Source: Nanohaloarchaea archaeon SW_4_43_9 (GTDB taxonomy: Archaea > Nanohalarchaeota > Nanosalinia > Nanosalinales > Nanosalinaceae). From it: a DNA stretch of 8,011 bases. Shown here piece after piece: positions 1 to 6,449 of the stretch (its first letter is position 1; every line of letters starts with the position of its first letter). The notes below the pieces were generated by a model. The model made no database searches, was not told the origin of the DNA, and saw nothing but the letters and a program-made list of their open reading frames with translations. The DNA lies in assembly GCA_003009815.1 (NCBI GenBank), contig PXPD01000042.1:1-8011 (forward strand). Reading direction: 5' to 3'. A program made the position numbers and the translations under genes.

Positions 1-39
1 ACATTCATCTTTTTGAAGTTTCACCTCCAACCTCTTAGT

Positions 40-201
40 ATGGCTAAAGACAACCAAGTTCAGATGCCCTCCAGCCAGGGAGGACTTGTACAGTACTTCG
101 ATGCAGATTCAGGAGTAGAGATAGATCCTAAGATGGTCATAGCCTTTACAGTAGGTGTAGTAATCCTTGAACTTGCGCTTCACATGAGAATTCTGGCTTG
201 A
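40..201 (+). CDS. secG: Preprotein translocase subunit Sec61-beta (archaeal SecG-like)
   Basis: This 53-residue protein matches the archaeal Sec61-beta family: a short polar N-terminus, the conserved stretch GGLVQYFD around residues 15-22, a DPKMVI segment, and one C-terminal membrane helix (about residues 33-50) with a very short tail. In the family it sits beside SecY and SecE in the cytoplasmic membrane and supports protein export; it is tail-anchored, so it has no signal peptide. Its length is normal for the archaeal family (about 50-60 residues). I chose ATG at 40 over an in-frame TTG at 13 because the extra nine residues (MKFHLQPLS) are unlike the family and the protein then begins MAKDNQ. 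Only 39 bases lie upstream, so its promoter is not fully visible and I see no clear Shine-Dalgarno site. The gene ends 48 bases before the tRNA. Family assignment is confident; the start is likely. Confidence 0.9.
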   Translation: MAKDNQVQMPSSQGGLVQYFDADSGVEIDPKMVIAFTVGVVILELALHMRILA

Positions 202-209
202 CTGGAAAC

Positions 210-220
210 TTTATTTAATA
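210..220 (+). promoter_or_regulatory. TATA-like element for the tRNA-Arg gene
   Basis: The A/T-only stretch TTTATTTAATA is centred about 35 bases before the first base of the tRNA. Archaeal TATA boxes lie about 26 bases before the transcription start, so transcription would begin near position 241 and give a short 5' leader that RNase P would remove. ACTGG at 201-205 and CCAGT at 233-237 flank the element and could pair, but the loop is long and I give that no weight. Confidence 0.55.
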
Positions 221-249
221 CTTTACAAAGAACCAGTTTCTATACAGAA

Positions 250-413
250 GGGCCCGTAGCTCAGCTTGGACAGAGCAACCGGCTTCTAGAGTCTGCTTGG
301 CTCAAAGTTTTCTGGATTTGAGCGCTGCAAGAATGAACCGCAGTTGAACCAGAAGTTGGAGCGAACTGGCTTAGGTTACCGGTAGGTCGAGGGTTCAAAT
401 CCCCCCGGGGCCG
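250..413 (+). tRNA. tRNA-Arg (anticodon UCU) interrupted by an intron
   Basis: The exons fold into a tRNA. The acceptor strands are 250-256 and 406-412, with discriminator G413. U8 and A9 are 257-258. The D stem is GCTC (259-262) with GAGC (273-276), and the D loop holds GG at 268-269. The anticodon stem is ACCGG (278-282) with CCGGT (379-383). The variable loop is 384-388, and the T arm is 389-405 with loop TTCAAAT. The anticodon loop reads CT-TCT-A before the intron, so the anticodon is UCU (285-287), decoding AGA and AGG. The discriminator G and start GGGCCCGTAGCTC suit archaeal tRNA-Arg. An intron of about 89 nt follows position 37. CCA is not encoded. Two stem positions do not pair: G252 with G410 (3-70), and A390 with C404 (50-64). 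AGA is the dominant arginine codon in the nearby genes, so this should be a heavily used tRNA. Confidence 0.88.
289..377 (+). other. tRNA intron at position 37/38
   Basis: The sequence between A288 (tRNA position 37) and A378 (position 38) cannot be part of the mature tRNA and sits at the standard archaeal intron site. Its ends give a relaxed bulge-helix-bulge. C283, T284 and T285 pair with G375, G374 and A373 (C286 faces T372), and A290-C293 pairs with G368-T371. This would be cut by the archaeal splicing endonuclease. Inside are a perfect 7-bp hairpin, GCTCAAA (300-306) with TTTGAGC (317-323), and a second one, CTGC (325-328) with GCAG (340-343). No open reading frame or homing endonuclease is present. 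Exact boundaries could shift by one or two bases because the central helix is imperfect. Confidence 0.75.
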
Positions 414-436
414 TTCAAAAATAGGATCAGGATTTG

Positions 437-471
437 AGGGCGGCAGAAAATCTCTGATTTTCGCCGGCCCT
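437..471 (+). other. Strong hairpin between tRNA-Arg and the ureohydrolase gene
   Basis: AGGGC (437-441) pairs with GCCCT (467-471), GGC (442-444) with GCC (463-465), and GAAAATC (446-452) with GATTTTC (456-462). This gives 15 base pairs broken only by single bulged bases A445 and G466, closed by a TCT triloop. It begins 24 bases after the tRNA and ends 48 bases before the next gene. No T-run follows it, so it is not a typical archaeal terminator. I see no C/D boxes in the right places and no H/ACA pocket. It could be a stable 3' end of the tRNA transcript, a control element in the leader of the next gene, or a small RNA. Its role is unknown. Confidence 0.6.
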
Positions 472-519
472 ATCAGATGAAAAAGAAGCAACCAATCTCA
501 ACTAGACCGGTTCAGTAAA

Positions 520-1293
520 ATGCCAGAGACAAATAGCTTGGAAGAAGCAGAAGTAATTATACAGAAAATTCCCTCAGACATGGGGATACACAGAAACCCG
601 AGGAAAGGAACTCTTAATGCACCAGAAATCCTGATAGAAAATACTGAGTTCAGCCGGGAAATTCTAATAGATGAAATTTTCCCAGACGAATTCGATCTAG
701 AAGAAACCCAGAGAAGAATCAGAGATAATACCGGGGATCTGCTACAGTATGAAAAACCAATTCTCTCTATAGGTGGAGATCACTCAGTCTCTTTTCCTGT
801 GATAAAAACGCTGAAAGAGAAGCACCCCGATCTTAAACTTGTCTGGCTTGACTCTCATCTTGATCTAAAAGAGAAAGTCGACGATCACATTTCACACGAT
901 GTAGTTGTCCGTGAACTTCTGAAGTGCGGATTTAATGAAAACGAGATCTGGTTCGTAGGAGTAACTAAAGTAGATCACGACGAGGAAGAGTTTACCAGAG
1001 ATTCCGGATTTCACATATATCAAGCTGATGAAGTAGAAAAATTCGTCCGTGAGTTCAAGAAAGACGAGTTTCCTGTGTATCTCTCCATTGATATTGATGT
1101 TCTGAAGGAAGAGATAGCGCCCGGAACCGGATACCCTGACGGAGAACTTACAGTAGAAGATGCAGAAAAAGTTATTGAAGCGGTCAAACCTAGTTCTGCG
1201 GGTCTTGTAGAAGTTGCGCCGCCATTTGATGAAGATGGGAAAACAGTAAGTAGCGCAGGGATAATACTGGAGAGACTTCAAAAGAATTTTTGA
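520..1293 (+). CDS. Arginase/agmatinase-family ureohydrolase
   Basis: This 257-residue protein has the full metal-binding set of the ureohydrolase family: GGDH with H88, DSHLD with D111, H113 and D115, and SIDID with D191 and D193. E231 (VEVAPP) sits where the family has its conserved late glutamate. The family uses two Mn2+ ions to hydrolyse guanidino groups, releasing urea from arginine or agmatine. Which substrate is used here cannot be read from sequence: residues 116-129, which help set specificity, read SHD where many members have SHG, and the usual DP after DxD is missing. It is somewhat short (most members are about 290-320). No signal peptide, so cytoplasmic. Many Glu/Asp residues suggest a salt-adapted protein. 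ATG at 520 has no Shine-Dalgarno site and no convincing TATA box, so it may be read from the tRNA promoter. Arginase, agmatinase and guanidinase remain options. Confidence 0.85.
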   Translation: MPETNSLEEAEVIIQKIPSDMGIHRNPRKGTLNAPEILIENTEFSREILIDEIFPDEFDLEETQRRIRDNTGDLLQYEKPILSIGGDHSVSFPVIKTLKEKHPDLKLVWLDSHLDLKEKVDDHISHDVVVRELLKCGFNENEIWFVGVTKVDHDEEEFTRDSGFHIYQADEVEKFVREFKKDEFPVYLSIDIDVLKEEIAPGTGYPDGELTVEDAEKVIEAVKPSSAGLVEVAPPFDEDGKTVSSAGIILERLQKNF

Positions 1294-1316
1294 CCGGTAT
1301 TTTATTTGGGCTTTTT
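1287..1316 (+). terminator. Probable U-rich transcription terminator after the ureohydrolase gene
   Basis: Two runs of five T lie at 1287-1291 (overlapping the end of the gene) and 1312-1316, with another T-rich stretch (TATTTTATTT) between them. Archaeal RNA polymerase stops at short T-runs on the coding strand without needing a hairpin. The placement at a gene end, just before a probable new promoter, fits termination. Confidence 0.4.
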
Positions 1317-1326
1317 CAAAATATAG
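1299..1326 (+). promoter_or_regulatory. Candidate promoter region of the trehalase gene
   Basis: Two TATA-like elements precede the ATG at 1343. TATTTTATTT at 1299-1308 would place the transcription start near 1330 and give a leader of about 13 bases. AAAATATAG at 1318-1326 would suit a start at or very near the ATG (leaderless). No Shine-Dalgarno site precedes the ATG, so a leaderless or very short-leader message is plausible. Which element is used cannot be decided from sequence. Confidence 0.45.
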
Positions 1327-1342
1327 TTTCAAAACATAGTTA

Positions 1343-2770
1343 ATGGATAAAAAGTCACTCCAGGTAGAGGGAGAACTATTTGAGGCTGTACAGAAATCGG
1401 AAATATTTGATGACTCAAAGACTTTTCCAGATGCCACTTTAACCACCAACAAGGAAGCAGCTCTGGAAGATTTTAGAAACAAAGATATCAAGACTGCAGT
1501 AAACAGAAACTTTGAGATACCGGAAAGTCCAAGCATCTCGATAGATGATAGGAGCTCTATGAGATCCTATATCGAATCTTCATGGGATTCTCTCTTAAAG
1601 AGTTCATCAGACAAGAGCACGCTCATACCTTTGGAAAATAAATACGTGACGCCCGGAGGTCGTTTCCGTGAACAGTATTACTGGGATTCCTACTTCGCAA
1701 TGCTGGGACTGAAAGCTTCTGGAAGAACAAAAATAGTTAGAGGAATGGTTGAAAACTTCGCCTCCCTGATAGAAAGATTCGGTTTCATACCTAATGGAAA
1801 CAGAATTTATTACCTTGACAGATCACAGCCGCCATTTTTTGCCTACATGATCAATCTTTTGCCAGAAAATGAAAGGACAAAATATCGGGAAAATCTGGAG
1901 GAAGAATACCGTTTCTGGATGGAGAGAAGAACAGTTAAGACAGAGAAAGGAGACAAGTTGAACCGTTACTGGAGCGAAAAAACAGTTCCGAGGCCGGAGT
2001 CTTACACGGAAGACTTTGAAACCGGTGGAAGTGAGAACTTTAGAGGTATAAGAGCCGCATGTGAATCTGGCTGGGATTTCAGCAGCAGATGGGCGAACAA
2101 CGGACTTGAATCAATCAGGATAGTCGACATAGCTCCTGTTGATCTAAACTGTTTCCTATACGAAAACGAAAGAATGCTTTCAGAACTGTTCTCAGACCCT
2201 GAGAAGTCAGAAAAATACAGGGAAAAAACGTCTAGAAGAAAGAAGCTGATAAACAAGTATTTCTGGAACGAGAGAAAAGGTTTTTACTTTGACTACGATC
2301 TTGAGAACCAGGAGCAGACCGATACTTGGAGTCTGGCCGGGGCTGTACCTTTATATGTGGAAGCTGCTTCGCAGGAGCAGGCAGAACAAGTCGTTGAAAA
2401 TCTGGAGGAAAAGTTCTTGGAAAAAGGCGGATTTGTCACCAGCCTCACTAGATCAGGACATCAGTGGGATTATCCGAATGGCTGGGCTCCTCTACAGTGG
2501 ATACTCTATCGAGGACTGAGAAATTATGGTTTCGACCAGTTAGCAGAGATGGCTGCAGAGAGATGGATTGAAATGAATCGGGAGATATTTCATGAGACCG
2601 GTAAGATGTTCGAGAAATACAATGTTGTCGATCCTATGTACGAAGTTGAAGACGGTGAATACTCCGTACAAGAAGGCTTCGGCTGGACAAACGGTGTGAC
2701 ACTCATGATGTTGAAAAAATTGGGAGAAACATCCGGTTCCGTTAGTAGTGAGGGAAACTACCTAGAATAA
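1343..2770 (+). CDS. treF: Alpha,alpha-trehalase, glycoside hydrolase family 37
   Basis: This 475-residue protein carries both trehalase signatures: PGGRFREQYYWDSY (from residue 104) and QWDYPNGWAP (residues 374-383). By comparison with E. coli periplasmic trehalase, D245 in ESGWDFSSRW should be the catalytic acid and E424 in EKYN the likely base. The family-typical EGFGWTNGV follows at 444. The N-terminus (LFEAVQKSEIFDDSKTFPDA) also matches bacterial GH37 trehalases. The enzyme splits trehalose into two glucose molecules. There is no signal peptide, so it should act in the cytoplasm, like bacterial TreF. It is shorter than the E. coli enzymes (about 550-565), mainly from shorter ends and loops. 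GH37 is rare in archaea, where characterised trehalases are mostly GH15, so horizontal transfer is likely. It ends 33 bases before argS with no clear terminator between them, so the two may share a transcript. Confidence 0.93.
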   Translation: MDKKSLQVEGELFEAVQKSEIFDDSKTFPDATLTTNKEAALEDFRNKDIKTAVNRNFEIPESPSISIDDRSSMRSYIESSWDSLLKSSSDKSTLIPLENKYVTPGGRFREQYYWDSYFAMLGLKASGRTKIVRGMVENFASLIERFGFIPNGNRIYYLDRSQPPFFAYMINLLPENERTKYRENLEEEYRFWMERRTVKTEKGDKLNRYWSEKTVPRPESYTEDFETGGSENFRGIRAACESGWDFSSRWANNGLESIRIVDIAPVDLNCFLYENERMLSELFSDPEKSEKYREKTSRRKKLINKYFWNERKGFYFDYDLENQEQTDTWSLAGAVPLYVEAASQEQAEQVVENLEEKFLEKGGFVTSLTRSGHQWDYPNGWAPLQWILYRGLRNYGFDQLAEMAAERWIEMNREIFHETGKMFEKYNVVDPMYEVEDGEYSVQEGFGWTNGVTLMMLKKLGETSGSVSSEGNYLE

Positions 2771-2803
2771 CTGTTTTGAATCTTCTCCGAACAATGAAAG
2801 TCT

Positions 2804-4459
2804 ATGAAAGCAGTAAAAGAGGAACTAGCGGAGAAACTGGAAGAAATATTAGAAGTAGAAGTAAAAGAGAAGGACATTGAAATCCCTGGGGGCGAATATG
2901 GAGACTTTGCCTATCCGGCTATGAAGGCAGCATCACAGAAGGAGGAAAATCCTCGGAAACTTGCTGAAGAAGCTTCAGAAAAGCTTGAAGCACTTGACAT
3001 CGCTGAACAGGTAGAAGTTGCCGGACCTGGGTATCTGAACTTTCATCTTGATAGAGAAAAGTATGCAAAGATCATAGAGAACAGATTGGAATCAGAAAAT
3101 ATGGGTGTTGAGCAGAGAGAAGGCAGTATCCTTGTAGAGTTCTCCTCTCCAAACATTGCAAAGCCGATGAACGTAGGACATCTCAGAAACAATGCTTTAG
3201 GAGATTCTCTAAGAAGAATTCTCTCTTTTGTCGGATATGATGTCACTGCGGAGAACTACATAGGCGATCTCGGAACACAGTTTGGAAAGGTTATCTATGG
3301 TCATAAAAACATTGAATCCGAGAAAGACTTCGAGGAAGAACCTATAGAGTACATGCTCGATATCTATGTCAAATTTCACGACCTCGCGGAGGAAAACACA
3401 GAAATTGAGGACCAGTCCCAAAAATGGGCAAAAAAGATAGAAAAAAAAGATGATGAGGCAATCAAATTATGGAAAAAATTCCGCAGCGCAACACTGGAGT
3501 ACCACAGAGACGAATACAAACGACTTGGAATCAAGTTCGACAGGACAACCGGTGAATCAACAGTATACGAGGACGCCAGAGAACTGGTAAAGCAATGGGT
3601 TGAAGAGGGAAAACTTGAACGCGATGAAGACGGCTCGGTTTTCTATGAGTTTGAAGAGGATGAATTACCTGGAGCAGTTCTTCTCAAGGCAGACGGATCC
3701 ACATTATACATTACCCGGGATCTCTACAACCTGAAGAAGAGGAATGAGGAAGGATTTGACTACAACTTATATGTTGTGGCCTCCGAGCAGGAGCTCCACT
3801 TCAAACAGCTTTTCCAAATTGCAGAAGACGCAGGGATCAAAACCGAAGGGTCAGAGCATATATCTTACGGAATGCTAAACCTCACCGAAGGAAGTATGTC
3901 AACCCGTAAAGGCATTATAATAGAGCAGTCAGAAATATTTGACAGGGCGATTGAAATAGCTGAAGAAAAGGCTGAGGAAGAAATAAACCGCAGCCTAGAG
4001 AACGCTGAGGCAATCGGAATCGGCGCAGTAAAGTACAGCAATCTTTCAGTTTCGCGAAAAAAGGACATGGAGTTTAACTGGGATACTGCTCTATCCTTCC
4101 AGGGAGATTCCGGACCTTACCTCCAGTACTCCAATACCCGAGCTAAAAGCATCCTGGGAAAAGCCGAGAAAGAAGCAGAATTATCAGGAGCTTTAACTAG
4201 AGAAGAGTATAGAATTGTAAAGAAACTGGGCGAGTTCCCCAAAAAAGTCGGGGAAGCAGCTGAAAACAGAGAGCCAGCAAAGATCGCCAACTATCTCTCA
4301 AATCTGTGCGAAGAGTTCAACAGCTTCTACCACTCCAGCCAGGTAATAGGCGAGGACGAAAAAACAGAGAAAAGAAGACTGAAGATAGTAAAACTTTTCT
4401 CAGATGTAACTGATCAAGGAATGCAACTACTCGGAATAGAGCCTCTAGAGCAGATGTGA
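2804..4459 (+). CDS. argS: Arginyl-tRNA synthetase
   Basis: This 551-residue class I synthetase attaches arginine to tRNA-Arg in the cytoplasm. Domains in order: the ArgRS-specific N-terminal domain that contacts the tRNA D-loop (about residues 1-85, with GEYGDFAYPAM); the catalytic Rossmann domain, whose HIGH motif appears as NVGH (123-126) in a SSPNIAKPMNVGHLRN setting, followed by NYIGDLGTQFG; the KMSKS loop in its ArgRS form MSTRKG (365-370); and the C-terminal DALR anticodon-binding domain, starting near GPYLQYSNTRAKSIL (437-451). Length is typical. The HIGH motif has Asn instead of the first His, and GDLGTQFG has Leu where GDWGTQFG is usual; both look tolerable. The protein is strongly acidic. 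ATG at 2804 gives a normal N-terminus; a nearby upstream ATG is out of frame. Its substrate tRNA-Arg(UCU) lies about 2.4 kb upstream. Confidence 0.96.
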   Translation: MKAVKEELAEKLEEILEVEVKEKDIEIPGGEYGDFAYPAMKAASQKEENPRKLAEEASEKLEALDIAEQVEVAGPGYLNFHLDREKYAKIIENRLESENMGVEQREGSILVEFSSPNIAKPMNVGHLRNNALGDSLRRILSFVGYDVTAENYIGDLGTQFGKVIYGHKNIESEKDFEEEPIEYMLDIYVKFHDLAEENTEIEDQSQKWAKKIEKKDDEAIKLWKKFRSATLEYHRDEYKRLGIKFDRTTGESTVYEDARELVKQWVEEGKLERDEDGSVFYEFEEDELPGAVLLKADGSTLYITRDLYNLKKRNEEGFDYNLYVVASEQELHFKQLFQIAEDAGIKTEGSEHISYGMLNLTEGSMSTRKGIIIEQSEIFDRAIEIAEEKAEEEINRSLENAEAIGIGAVKYSNLSVSRKKDMEFNWDTALSFQGDSGPYLQYSNTRAKSILGKAEKEAELSGALTREEYRIVKKLGEFPKKVGEAAENREPAKIANYLSNLCEEFNSFYHSSQVIGEDEKTEKRRLKIVKLFSDVTDQGMQLLGIEPLEQM

Positions 4460-4484
4460 AGTAATAATTCTGGGATCGTTGACC

Positions 4485-4491
4485 TTATTAA
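4485..4491 (+). promoter_or_regulatory. TATA-like element for the filament-motor operon; supports the ATG at 4518
   Basis: TTATTAA lies 27-33 bases before the ATG at 4518, the spacing expected if transcription starts at the start codon itself (a leaderless message). The element falls inside the longer reading frame that would start at TTG 4479, which argues against that upstream start. No Shine-Dalgarno site precedes 4518. Confidence 0.5.
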
Positions 4492-4517
4492 CAAGCGGAG
4501 ACAATCCTAAACTGTCT

Positions 4518-6446
4518 ATGTCCATTTTTAAATCAATCAAAGAGAAGGTCTCCGACAGCCAAGAAGAAGGAGATTCCAGAGATCTATCCTTTGAAATGGA
4601 CGATGAAAGCCTTGACTTCACCCTCAGCGATAAGCAGGACATAAAGATCACAGGAAAGATCGACAAAATGGCGGACGTAGATGTAAAATATCCTTTAATC
4701 AAGCCTTTCGCATATGCACATGTCAAATGGGATGAGGAACAGAAAGAGGTAATATATCGTATCATTGAACCAGAACTTGACGATGAAAGCGAGGAACTGT
4801 TAGAGGTAGTTAAAGAGAATCTTTCCGAGAAAATCGATGTCTCCCTGAGCTCTATGGGAGGAAGAGAGAAAATTATCGGTTACCTCCAGAACCAGATCAA
4901 CGACCTGCTGATAGAGCTCGGGATTGAAATGACTGATGAGCAGCACAAGAAAATGCTGTACTACATTTACAGAGATTTCGTCGGACTAGGAAAAGTAGAG
5001 CCATTTATGCACGATCCATATATTGAAGACATTGGATGCGACGGAACCGGAACACCTATCTTCGCAGTCCACTCCGAGTTTGGATCAGTAAAATCAGGCG
5101 TTCATTACAACGATCAAGAGGAGCTAGAAAATCTTGTAATTAAACTGGCAGAAAGAGCCGGCCGATATGTTTCATACGCCAATCCACTGCTCGACGGGGC
5201 TCTACCTGACGGCTCCAGAGTTAACGCATCACTTACAGAAGATGTAACAGCCCACGGACCGACATTTTCAATCAGAAAATTCCAGGAAACTCCGTTCTCC
5301 GCCGTGGATATGATGGACCTGGGAACAGCAAATGCCGAAATCATGGCGTACATATGGATACTTCAGCAGTACCAGCAATCAATACTTATCTGCGGAGGAA
5401 CCTCAACCGGCAAAACCTCCTATCTTAACGCTACAGTTTCATTCATACCTCCAGAAGACAAAATCGTCTCTATTGAAGACACCCGGGAACTCCAACTACC
5501 TCACGAGAACTGGATACCCTCCGTTACCCGTGAGATGTTTGGAACTTCCAGCCAAGGTGACGTAGACATGGATCAACTCTTGAAAGAATCTTTCAGACAG
5601 AATCCAGACTATGTTGTAGTTGGAGAGGTCAGAGGAGAAGAGGCATCAGTACTTTTCCAAGGTATGTCGTCTGGACATCCTTCAATGGGTACAATGCACG
5701 CTTCTTCACCTAATGCAGTTGTAAAAAGGCTTACGACACCTCCAATATCTTTATCACCGGCCCTAATTGAAGCAATTGATGTTATGGTAGTAATGACGCA
5801 TGCAAAGGGTGTAGAGAAATCGGCCAGAAGAGTAAAGAACATCCACGAGCTTCAGAAAGTTGTCGGGGAATCAGCTTCAGCCAGAACCAATCAAGCATTC
5901 TCCTGGACGGCAGTTGACGATTCATTCAGCAGGAGAGGAGAGCCATACCTATTCGACCAGATCAGTAAGGATTACGGTGTCGCCAAGCAGAAACTAATGA
6001 AGGAAATGGAGAGAAGAACAAACCTGCTAGAATGGCTGCAGGACAAAGGTGTAAGCGATTTCGATAAGGTATCAGACATAGTGGCAGAGTATTACAAAAA
6101 TAAAGATGAAATCCTGAAAATGATAAACTCAGAGGATGAAAAGTACACTCTACAGGATGTCATTGAAGCCGAAGGAAAGGTCGATCTCTCAAGACCTGAC
6201 CGGCTTGACAATGCCGTTGAAAACGATAAAGGAGAATCGCTGGAACAGGAGATAAATGATATTGACAGTAACGCAGATGTGGAGACCAAGAAGAAAGTCG
6301 AGAACAACCCCGTAGCAGAGCTGGAGAAAAAACTGAAATCTGAGAGGGAAAAAATCGAGAAAGTAAGATCACGGACTCCTGAAGAAAGAGATAAAAACCC
6401 CTTCAGCGATCCCAAAAATGCAGAAGAAGACCCCTTCGAGGCCTGA
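4518..6446 (+). CDS. Type IV filament/secretion ATPase (ArlI/GspE/TadA-like)
   Basis: This 642-residue protein is a secretion ATPase of the VirB11/GspE superfamily, the hexameric motor that drives assembly of archaeal pili or archaella. After an acidic N-terminal region (about 1-50) comes an archaeal-type N-terminal domain with YPLIKPFAYAHV, then the ATPase core: Walker A GGTSTGKTS (293-301, Lys299), Asp box SIEDTRE (E320, D321), Walker B with E370 (VVVGEVRG), and His box MGTMHAS (H394). About 90 residues beyond the conserved C-terminal domain (from about residue 555) are highly charged, with a likely coiled coil and a tail ending EEDPFEA. I prefer ATG 4518 to TTG 4479 because MSIFKSIKEK fits better and a TATA-like element lies at the right distance. 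It is followed after 3 bases by the KaiC-like gene. It cannot be assigned to pilus, archaellum or secretion without pilins. Cytoplasmic, docked at the membrane platform. Confidence 0.92.
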   Translation: MSIFKSIKEKVSDSQEEGDSRDLSFEMDDESLDFTLSDKQDIKITGKIDKMADVDVKYPLIKPFAYAHVKWDEEQKEVIYRIIEPELDDESEELLEVVKENLSEKIDVSLSSMGGREKIIGYLQNQINDLLIELGIEMTDEQHKKMLYYIYRDFVGLGKVEPFMHDPYIEDIGCDGTGTPIFAVHSEFGSVKSGVHYNDQEELENLVIKLAERAGRYVSYANPLLDGALPDGSRVNASLTEDVTAHGPTFSIRKFQETPFSAVDMMDLGTANAEIMAYIWILQQYQQSILICGGTSTGKTSYLNATVSFIPPEDKIVSIEDTRELQLPHENWIPSVTREMFGTSSQGDVDMDQLLKESFRQNPDYVVVGEVRGEEASVLFQGMSSGHPSMGTMHASSPNAVVKRLTTPPISLSPALIEAIDVMVVMTHAKGVEKSARRVKNIHELQKVVGESASARTNQAFSWTAVDDSFSRRGEPYLFDQISKDYGVAKQKLMKEMERRTNLLEWLQDKGVSDFDKVSDIVAEYYKNKDEILKMINSEDEKYTLQDVIEAEGKVDLSRPDRLDNAVENDKGESLEQEINDIDSNADVETKKKVENNPVAELEKKLKSEREKIEKVRSRTPEERDKNPFSDPKNAEEDPFEA

Positions 6447-6449
6447 ATC

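Noticed and set aside
20..30. TTTCACCTCCA upstream of Sec61-beta, resembling the 3' end of 16S rRNA
   Set aside because: Only CACCTCC matches, the orientation is that of the rRNA itself and not of a ribosome binding site, and no other rRNA sequence is present.
250..413. tRNA-Arg as an integration site for a mobile element
   Set aside because: No integrase gene and no repeat of the tRNA 3' end were found in the window, and the neighbours are core genes.
437..480. Box C/D guide RNA around the hairpin (CTGA at 454-457 and GATGA at 476-480)
   Set aside because: The boxes are in the wrong order, CTGA lies in the hairpin loop and stem, and there is no terminal stem bringing a C and D box together.
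261..491. Minus-strand 76-residue reading frame over the tRNA region
   Set aside because: Its GDLNPRPTG segment is the well-known false peptide made by translating tRNA genes backwards, and it runs through the tRNA, its intron and the hairpin.
506..1298. GACCGGT occurring on both sides of the ureohydrolase gene
   Set aside because: ACCGGT is short, palindromic and occurs elsewhere in the window (for example in the tRNA anticodon arm and inside the trehalase gene), so it is not evidence of a flanking repeat or attachment site.
892..1536. Minus-strand 214-residue reading frame
   Set aside because: It overlaps the ureohydrolase and trehalase genes, which have clear family motifs, and its own Ser/Phe/Ile-rich sequence shows no domain and lacks the acidic composition of the real proteins.
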